Assembly: GCA_022451765.1 (NCBI GenBank) | Contig: JAKUNY010000014.1 | Span: 1-19,803, forward strand | Source of the DNA: Candidatus Poseidoniaceae archaeon | GTDB lineage: Archaea; Thermoplasmatota; Poseidoniia; Poseidoniales; Poseidoniaceae | DNA length: 19,803 nucleotides | Direction: 5' to 3' | Shown here: positions 15,501 to 19,803 of the stretch, piece by piece | How the letters are laid out: each line of letters begins with the position of its first letter | Numbering within the stretch: the stretch's first letter is position 1 | The notes under the pieces: model-generated | The model's database searches: none | Seen by the model: the letters and a program-made list of their open reading frames with translations, nothing else | Told to the model about the DNA's origin: nothing | Translations under genes and position numbers: made by a program

Positions 15501-16494
15501 CCCATGTCATCATCAGCATCATTGCAGCCCCTTCACTGTCGATTCTATCTGCGAGATTGATGCTTCCATTTTTGCTGGCGAGCCAGTCTGCGTTTGTCCG
15601 GTAAAAGCCTGGTACTTGGGATTGATCTTGGACAATAACCGTATCCCACACACCGGTGGCGAGTGAGAGATTTTGGGCGCTTCCTGATGTGTTGACATCA
15701 TCCCAATGGTCTGATATTTTCCAACCTCCAGTTGTGAAATCCGAGGTATTGCTCGGGCTGTCTGCACTCCGAAGAAGTTCCTCCAGCATCGAGGAGAGAC
15801 TGTTTGCTGAAGTGTAAGAGTTTCCAAATGTGAGAACATCGCTCACCGATGCAGACCAAGAGGGTGGAGGGTTGGTTGTGTTTGCTGAGCCACTGGACGA
15901 GTAGTTTGCCCACCAGCCCGCAAGGTCAGGCTCCTCGCCAACGCTGAGAAGATATGAGTCCATAACCGAGCCGTGGTTGCTCACCGGGATGGATAAATCC
16001 ACGGATTGCCCTGGCTGTATGGACAACAATCCTTGGTCTCCGACTCCTGTAGCATCCAAATGCGGATTGTAAACTACAGCGACACTGACGTACACATCGA
16101 TGGATGAAGATGCGCTTCCATCGCTTTCGTTGACAACGATTGTGAACATACCATTGTCGCTGGGAGTAGCAGATTCAGCAAGTTGAACGACGATGGTTGT
16201 AGAGGTATTGTAGGTTGGCAACACGTTTGCTATGGAACTGGAAGTTGGCGTTGCGGTCCACAACGAGGAGAGCCCCGCAGTTGTTGTTTCAACATCATAG
16301 TCTTCGATTGAAGAACCATTGTTCTCGATGGTTAATGTCAAGTTCATTGATTCTCCTGGAGTGAGAATCATGTGGTTCATGTCAACCTGAAGTTCAATCT
16401 GTGGGTCTGCTTTCGTAATTTGAGCGAGGGGGGATGCACTCGCGAGCAGCATCATTCCGACCAACACGAACGCACGAATGGGGAGTTTCGACAT
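12508..16494 (-). CDS. Giant surface protein with SGNH/GDSL-type hydrolase nested in NEW3-like repeats, TM and cytosolic zinc ribbon
   Basis: 1328 residues. A signal peptide (about 1-25) is followed by a NEW3/CARDB-like beta domain (30-140) and the first half of a second one (145-190, IQPGQSVDLSIPVSNHGS). An SGNH-type hydrolase comes next: nucleophile block FGNSYTSANSL (Ser226), DTVIVQDQSQVPG (284-296), MMTWGRRDGD (328-337) and DGSHPSTSGSYLAA with Asp410/His413. FPAGWEV (486-492) resumes the interrupted beta domain. Residues about 555-1220 are serial NEW3/Ig-like repeats with 'N.G....Y.L' cores. There are many N-x-S/T sequons, fitting an N-glycosylated surface protein. A membrane helix at about 1231-1248 is followed by an acidic linker (EEDEEETKE) and a cytosolic zinc ribbon C1289-x2-C1292...C1310-x2-C1313. 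Probably a cell-surface esterase or deacetylase acting on polysaccharide, with the substrate unknown. It follows metK on the same strand after 61 bp with no strong TATA box. Confidence 0.88.
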   Translation of the reverse strand: MSKLPIRAFVLVGMMLLASASPLAQITKADPQIELQVDMNHMILTPGESMNLTLTIENNGSSIEDYDVETTTAGLSSLWTATPTSSSIANVLPTYNTSTTIVVQLAESATPSDNGMFTIVVNESDGSASSSIDVYVSVAVVYNPHLDATGVGDQGLLSIQPGQSVDLSIPVSNHGSVMDSYLLSVGEEPDLAGWWANYSSSGSANTTNPPPSWSASVSDVLTFGNSYTSANSLSSMLEELLRSADSPSNTSDFTTGGWKISDHWDDVNTSGSAQNLSLATGVWDTVIVQDQSQVPGFYRTNADWLASKNGSINLADRIDSEGAAMMLMMTWGRRDGDALNPTLYPNYTVMQDRLEEGYIDYRDNVSLSTSAEIYIAPVGLAFKHVHDSIAASGGNPLSPTSTFYGLYDTDGSHPSTSGSYLAACVLFAALTGDSPVGLTDNTTMDATLRLTLQQAAAEVVFNGTSTYSYPWESSGTIQPMSQHSSFPAGWEVRWLDDQIENLTANGQETATLRISIPSDANPGATGVRLYAGSLFGNLTTSTLMVVDVQATYDLQVDFLRAGDDFLPGQQTNSSVRLTNIGTTSASYDYALSVLSGPCTAALLSYTSTIDVDVSQDLPFQVDVGTTASVGDVCALRLTSTLASDSSVSFVRDFSFEVDREITFVLQGPNGPTVLDPLTETMLEVRVYNTGTETETFSLQINSNSSSPISLVLDSSSSVSVEAGASGMWTLKATAAEGSLGLYDRLVVVTHDSLIGQNLSLEFDVQPRSDLTLQGPLDGRIVVQSGESSSVSISIENVGTSDLLLDTFTIAGLPGGVDAVLPDVDEFLLEAGATHNVSLNVSASAATSARTDTLTLQLFSDGAVAVLDVELQVVDRTLAQLSPNKNQIISGPSAATNVTVEVTNIGTLQDTFLLSIGAGETSNYFEISLSKTSVNLGIGQSETVILSVRETSVGANENGLPINIVATSTLDPSSTDVALLTLIPMTAGSDLEIFPDDATTQASGSISGMLKVRNTGNSVDVFTLSSVGLDCDIQSSVLLEPGQTSDELPWSCEIPSDALAGTNAFSFRSSSNARSNAVQNEVVIYTIDATWDANSVVSISVDSNEISIPYLGGSSTTVTVSNLANIGISGRLTLVAVGDGVFNIRINNPLGENTDAFTLEPGASEIFVVRFDALTGDETVAELRVRALVQVDGGSANAESDLIVISVEGEPQAPQGVTLLGVELGKQRTLQTMAAGYVLFAIALVVLRLRKPIKPSAEGDEESEEDEEETKEYALGPNECRMDTNRRITCPSCGARLAVPGGNEPPFRFTCPSCDSSIRVVEYGSSPKF

Positions 16495-16555
16495 GGGACC
16501 AATGCCTGCGAGGTGTTGTTAGCACTTGAGCGAATCGGCTTCAAGGGTTGAAACT

Positions 16556-17800
16556 TTATGATTGAAGGAGTTTTTCAACACGAGCCGGTTCAATGCGCTC
16601 CCAAGGGAAATAACCCTCAACGGTCGGAACTCTTCCAAAATGACCGCCGGAAGAAGTTTCTTTGTAGATTGGACGGAGAAGGTCAAGGACTCGGGCAATC
16701 GCAGCTCGGCCGAAATCGAAGGTTGCTGCGCCGCGTTTTGCCAATGCTTCGTCTGAAATAACTCCAGTACCAAAGGAATCAACCATCAAACTCACAGGCT
16801 CTGCAACACCAATAACATACGCTAGTTGAATCTCAAATTTTGTGGCTAACCCCGCTGCAACAACGTGTTTGGCTGCCCAACGAGCAGCATAGGCAGCACT
16901 ACGATCGACTTTGGATGGATCCTTCCCGCTGAAGGCGCCTCCGCCGTGTCGACCCATACCCCCGTAGGTATCGACAATGATTTTTCGGCCGGTCAAGCCA
17001 GCATCAGCGTATGGCCCACCTGGGTCTGCAGAGCGTCCAGTGCCGTTGACGATGAGTTTGTATCCAGGTAAGAGTAATTCTTGAGGAATGGTCTTTTCAA
17101 TAACGTGTTCAACTATGGATTGACGAACGTATGCTTGTTCTTCCTCAATTGAGCCATGAAACCGGTCTTTGAGATGCTTGTCGTGCTGGATTGCAAGAAC
17201 AACGGTATCGACACCTAGAACGGAGCCATCTTCGTTGTAGGCTACAGTCACCTGGGTTTTGCCATCCGGCCGAGCCCATGGAAGGATGTCTTCCTCACGG
17301 ACAATTCTAAGTCGGCGAGAAAGACGTTGTGATAGGGCTGCAGGGAGTGGGAAATATCGCCCTTTGAGCTCCTTGTATGCTTCTGTCTCATCACACGCAT
17401 ACCCAAACATCAAACCTTGATCTCCCGCACCTTGGGATTCGATGTTGTCTCGATCAACACCTTGGTTGATGAATGTAGATTGCGTTGTTACATAGACCAA
17501 AACATCGCAGAGGGATGGATCTGTTGCATCCATGCCAATGTCGTGTGAGGTGTATCCGATTTCAGCGGCAGCTTTGCGAGCAATTGTTACATAATCTGGA
17601 GCATCTCCCTCGAGGGATACTTCACCGGCGAGGACGATAACACTCTTTTCACGCATACCTTTGATGCAGGTTTCGACTGCAACACGAGCGTTTTGGTCAA
17701 TCGCCAAACAGGCATCAACGATGGCATCGGAGATGGCATCACAAACCTTGTCGGGATGTCCAGACGTTACCGATTCGGAACTGAACATCCGGGTTGACAT
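16556..17800 (-). CDS. metK: S-adenosylmethionine synthetase, bacterial/eukaryotic type
   Basis: 414 residues from the preferred start. It makes S-adenosylmethionine from methionine and ATP in the cytoplasm and supplies methyltransferases such as TrmI nearby. Hallmarks of the bacterial/eukaryotic MAT family are complete: SGHPDKVCDAISDAI (13-27), GAGDQGLMFGYACDE (124-138), DAGLTGRKIIVDTYGG (266-281) and the P-loop-like GGGAFSGKDPSKVDRS (286-301). Most archaea instead carry the divergent archaeal-type MAT, so this gene is probably an ancient transfer or a lineage trait. ATG at 17800 is chosen over 17821 because MSTRMFSSES matches the family start and a TATA-like box lies 26 nt upstream. It is divergent from aspS. 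The 1328-residue surface protein gene follows on the same strand. Confidence 0.95.
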   Translation of the reverse strand: MSTRMFSSESVTSGHPDKVCDAISDAIVDACLAIDQNARVAVETCIKGMREKSVIVLAGEVSLEGDAPDYVTIARKAAAEIGYTSHDIGMDATDPSLCDVLVYVTTQSTFINQGVDRDNIESQGAGDQGLMFGYACDETEAYKELKGRYFPLPAALSQRLSRRLRIVREEDILPWARPDGKTQVTVAYNEDGSVLGVDTVVLAIQHDKHLKDRFHGSIEEEQAYVRQSIVEHVIEKTIPQELLLPGYKLIVNGTGRSADPGGPYADAGLTGRKIIVDTYGGMGRHGGGAFSGKDPSKVDRSAAYAARWAAKHVVAAGLATKFEIQLAYVIGVAEPVSLMVDSFGTGVISDEALAKRGAATFDFGRAAIARVLDLLRPIYKETSSGGHFGRVPTVEGYFPWERIEPARVEKLLQS

Positions 17801-17819
17801 ACCATCTTCCCCCGAATTC

Positions 17820-17833
17820 ACATTATCAAAGGT
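17820..17833 (-). promoter_or_regulatory. TATA-like element of metK
   Basis: On the minus strand CCTTTGATAATGTG is centred about 26 nt upstream of the ATG at 17800. It supports this start rather than the in-frame ATG at 17821, which would be upstream of the predicted transcription start. Confidence 0.45.
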
Positions 17834-17865
17834 TTGGTTTCCATTAGGTGTTGGTTTTGGCGATT

Positions 17866-17875
17866 GCTATTTTAG
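17866..17875 (+). promoter_or_regulatory. TATA-like element of aspS
   Basis: GCTATTTTAG is centred about 26 nt upstream of the ATG at 17897 and predicts a leaderless aspS transcript. It is separate from the metK box 40 bp away, so the divergent pair has two back-to-back promoters. Confidence 0.5.
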
Positions 17876-17896
17876 GAACATCACGCAGGAATTGAC

Positions 17897-19297
17897 ATGG
17901 CTGACTGGCATCCTACGGCATATCGAACGCATACTTTGGGCGAAATTCAGGAAAGAGGTGCAGACCTTGTTGGGAAGGAAGTTACCGTTTGTGGCTTCAT
18001 GGAAGCAAATCGCGGAAAAGGAGCCATCTGTTTTGTAGATCTCCGAGACGGAACAGGTAAACTCCAAGTCTTCCTCAAAGGCGATGCGATTGGAGAGGAA
18101 AGCCTTGATGTTGTGCAGCGAATGACCCGAGAATCAACCTTGCAATTTACTGGCATTGTTGCACAAAAGCGACCTCCGAAACTCAAGGAAGGCGAGACAC
18201 CTCCCCCGCCTGCTTACGAGGTTGTTGCCAACGGCGTAGAGGTTCTCACACGAGCAAATGTTCCACTACCGTTGGGCATTACAGATACTGTGTCCATCGG
18301 TCTTGACACACGATTAGATAATCGATTTCTCGACCTTCGTCGAGCGCACGTCAACGCTATGTTCACGCTCCGAGCGCGTGTCCTCCAATACGGACGAGAG
18401 CATCTCATTTCTGAGGGCTTCAAAGAAATTAACACACCGAAAATCATCGCCTCCGCATCGGAAGGAGGCACCAATCTCTTCCCAATGATGTACTTTGACA
18501 CCCCTGCTTTTCTTTCCCAAAGCCCACAATTGTACAAGCAACTCGCAGTTCTTGGGGGAATGGAACGTGTGTTTGAAATCGGCCCAGCATTCCGTGCTGA
18601 AAATCACGACACTTACCGTCATTTGAATGAATTCATTTCTTTTGATATCGAAGCGGCTTGGATGACCGATGAGGATGTCATGGGCGTACAAGAACGGATG
18701 ATTCATCACATCTGGAAGTGTGTTGCAGAAAACGATCAGGAACACATCGATACGGTCAACGAATACCGAAAATCTCAGCAACTGGAACCCATTGCTGTCG
18801 ACGTGCCAAGCCTGCCGTTTCCACGCATCGATTACTGTGAAGCAATTCAAATGATTCAAGACGCTGGAGAAGAAATTCAATGGGGTGATGATATTGATTC
18901 CTCACACTGTGACATCATCGCTGCGAAGTATCCTGGATTCCACTTCCTACCTCGGTGGCCGATGGAGATGAAACCGTTCTACATCCACCACGTGCCCGGT
19001 GAGAACGGCGTGACTGGTGAGCAACTCAGTCGTGGGTTCGACCTCAATTATGGTCGAGACGAAATGACGAGCGGTGGACAGCGTGAACATAATGTCGATA
19101 TCTTGGAAGAAAATCTTCGCAGCAAGGGACTCAACCCAGAGGAATTTTCATTCTACACTGACGGTTTCCGTTTTGGAGCACCTCCCCACGCTGGATGGGG
19201 GCTTGGAGTAGCACGCCTCCTCATGGTCTTGACGGGGTCACGAAACGTTCGTGAAACCGTCTTGTTCCCCCGTGACCGCCACCGTGTAACGCCATGA
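17897..19297 (+). CDS. aspS: Aspartyl-tRNA synthetase, archaeal type
   Basis: 466 residues, close to the size of archaeal AspRS. It charges tRNA with aspartate. The N-terminal OB-fold anticodon domain (about 25-115) contains VTVCGFMEANRG and VDLRDGTGKLQVF and has a longer, proline-rich loop (KRPPKLKEGETPPPP, 91-105). The class II catalytic core has LDTRLDNRFLDLRR (136-149), the TPKIIASASEGGTNLFP segment, SQSPQLYKQL, motif 2 FRAENHDTYRHLNEF (232-246), SGGQREHNVDIL and the LFPRDRHRVTP C-terminus typical of archaeal AspRS. Motif 3 is GWGLGVARLL, with Ala439 where Glu is usual (the following Arg is kept). Whether it also charges tRNA-Asn is open. ATG 17897 is set by the TATA spacing. The next gene starts 10 bp downstream. 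Confidence 0.95.
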   Translation: MADWHPTAYRTHTLGEIQERGADLVGKEVTVCGFMEANRGKGAICFVDLRDGTGKLQVFLKGDAIGEESLDVVQRMTRESTLQFTGIVAQKRPPKLKEGETPPPPAYEVVANGVEVLTRANVPLPLGITDTVSIGLDTRLDNRFLDLRRAHVNAMFTLRARVLQYGREHLISEGFKEINTPKIIASASEGGTNLFPMMYFDTPAFLSQSPQLYKQLAVLGGMERVFEIGPAFRAENHDTYRHLNEFISFDIEAAWMTDEDVMGVQERMIHHIWKCVAENDQEHIDTVNEYRKSQQLEPIAVDVPSLPFPRIDYCEAIQMIQDAGEEIQWGDDIDSSHCDIIAAKYPGFHFLPRWPMEMKPFYIHHVPGENGVTGEQLSRGFDLNYGRDEMTSGGQREHNVDILEENLRSKGLNPEEFSFYTDGFRFGAPPHAGWGLGVARLLMVLTGSRNVRETVLFPRDRHRVTP

Positions 19298-19307
19298 GTT
19301 GGCTACC

Positions 19308-19803
19308 ATGCCCATCGATCGAATGCAATGGGGAGCGGAACCTTGGCAGTATGCAGACCTGCATATGCCAGATGAACCATCGCCTTTCCAAAACGACCAT
19401 GGCGTTCCATGCATCATGTTGATCCATGGAGGATTTTGGAAAACAGAATACACATCCGACCTGATGCAACCCATCGCTAACGCATTGAGCGATGCAGGCG
19501 TAGCGAGTTGGAACATCGAATTTCGCAGATGGGAAGACGGTGATGAAGGAGTTTGGATGGATACGCTCTCCGACGTTCTCCGTGCTTGGGGCCAGTTGGC
19601 CTTGTTGCCGGGCATCGCCATCACTCGGAGCATGGTTATGCGGCACACTGCTGGAGCGCATTTGGCTCTCTTAATGGCGAGCAAAGCCGAACGAAAACCT
19701 TGGTTGACCATCGCACAATCACCCATTACAGATTTGTTTGGAGCTGATAACGCAAAACTGAGCGATGATGGCGATGCTGTTCGTAAATGGATGGGATGTT
19801 CGC
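19308..19803 (+). CDS. Alpha/beta hydrolase with altered nucleophile elbow (3' truncated by window)
   Basis: 165 complete codons, open to the window end. An N-terminal PCIMLIHGGFWKTEY (HGGFW at 40-44, the oxyanion motif of kynurenine-formamidase/BD-FAE-like hydrolases) is followed by GVASWNIEFRRWEDG, a strand-turn typical of this group. The expected nucleophile elbow GHSAGAHLALLMA is present as RHTAGAHLALLMA, so the Gly is Arg112 and the nucleophile position is Thr114 (ACT at 19647-19649). The acid and the catalytic His would lie beyond the window. The frame is intact on both sides of the elbow, so there is no frameshift. It starts 10 bp after the aspS stop without an SD and is probably co-transcribed with aspS. 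It could be a pseudoenzyme or a carrier of sequence errors. Confidence 0.82.
   Translation, partial: MPIDRMQWGAEPWQYADLHMPDEPSPFQNDHGVPCIMLIHGGFWKTEYTSDLMQPIANALSDAGVASWNIEFRRWEDGDEGVWMDTLSDVLRAWGQLALLPGIAITRSMVMRHTAGAHLALLMASKAERKPWLTIAQSPITDLFGADNAKLSDDGDAVRKWMGCS

Noticed and set aside
16540..16552. Small inverted repeat TTCAAGGGTTGAA after metK
   Set aside because: A 5-bp stem without a following T-run is too weak to call a terminator, and it may be chance.
19620..19660. Possible frameshift at the nucleophile elbow of the terminal hydrolase
   Set aside because: The sequence before (LRAWGQLALLPG) and after (AGAHLALLMAS) the elbow is in the same frame, so the changes are substitutions, not an indel.
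1..19803. tRNA/rRNA genes, CRISPR array, insertion sequence, prophage or integration site
   Set aside because: Gaps between genes are under about 120 bp, and none shows cloverleaf-like sequence, regularly spaced repeats, transposase or terminal inverted repeats.

Overview
The window looks like chromosomal DNA of a euryarchaeon, most plausibly a marine Thermoplasmatota lineage such as Marine Group II (Poseidoniales). The archaeal markers seen directly are a 49-residue ribosomal protein L40e, a UPF0147 protein, a membrane-anchored archaeal LonB, an A24 (prepilin/prearchaellin-type) peptidase, an archaeal-type AspRS and a TrmI tRNA methyltransferase. TATA-like boxes lie about 25-28 nt upstream of many start codons, as for leaderless archaeal mRNAs. 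The lineage assignment is an inference from the gene set and from two very large single-pass surface proteins. MetK is of the bacterial/eukaryotic type.

Layout. At 1-135 is the tail of a small Cys-containing protein. At 202-795 (+) is a beta-propeller-like hypothetical protein, whose 3' end overlaps a convergent metallo-beta-lactamase-fold protein (768-1589, -) that has lost almost all metal ligands. A shared TATA element separates this from L40e (1651-1800, +), a short gene that is easily missed. Next come the A24 peptidase (1804-2802, -), UPF0147 (2883-3149, +), and a minus-strand block read from 8040 down to 3150: LonB, an MFS transporter and an AI-2E/PerM-type transporter with a long soluble C-terminus. 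Upstream on the same strand is a 1166-residue surface protein (8101-11601) with a CGHC thioredoxin-like motif, CARDB and cadherin-like domains, one membrane helix and a Pro/Gln-rich cytoplasmic tail. trmI (11719-12507, +) converges exactly on a 1328-residue surface protein (12508-16494, -) in which an SGNH/GDSL-type hydrolase appears to be nested inside a NEW3-like beta domain, and which ends in a membrane helix and a cytosolic zinc ribbon. metK (16556-17800, -) diverges from aspS (17897-19297, +). An alpha/beta hydrolase follows aspS and runs off the end.

The genome is very compact: convergent genes abut with 0-3 bp between stops, or overlap, and no rRNA, tRNA, IS element, CRISPR or integration site was seen. 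No stretch over 300 bp lacks a gene.

The most striking observation is a run of enzymes with altered key residues. LonB has Leu at the position of the catalytic serine, one base away from Ser, with the catalytic Lys exactly 43 residues downstream as expected. The MBL-fold protein lacks the HxHxDH motif. The terminal alpha/beta hydrolase has Thr in place of the nucleophile Ser. AspRS has Ala for the usual Glu of motif 3. Each is visible in the DNA; whether these are real adaptations or sequencing/assembly errors cannot be decided from the window.
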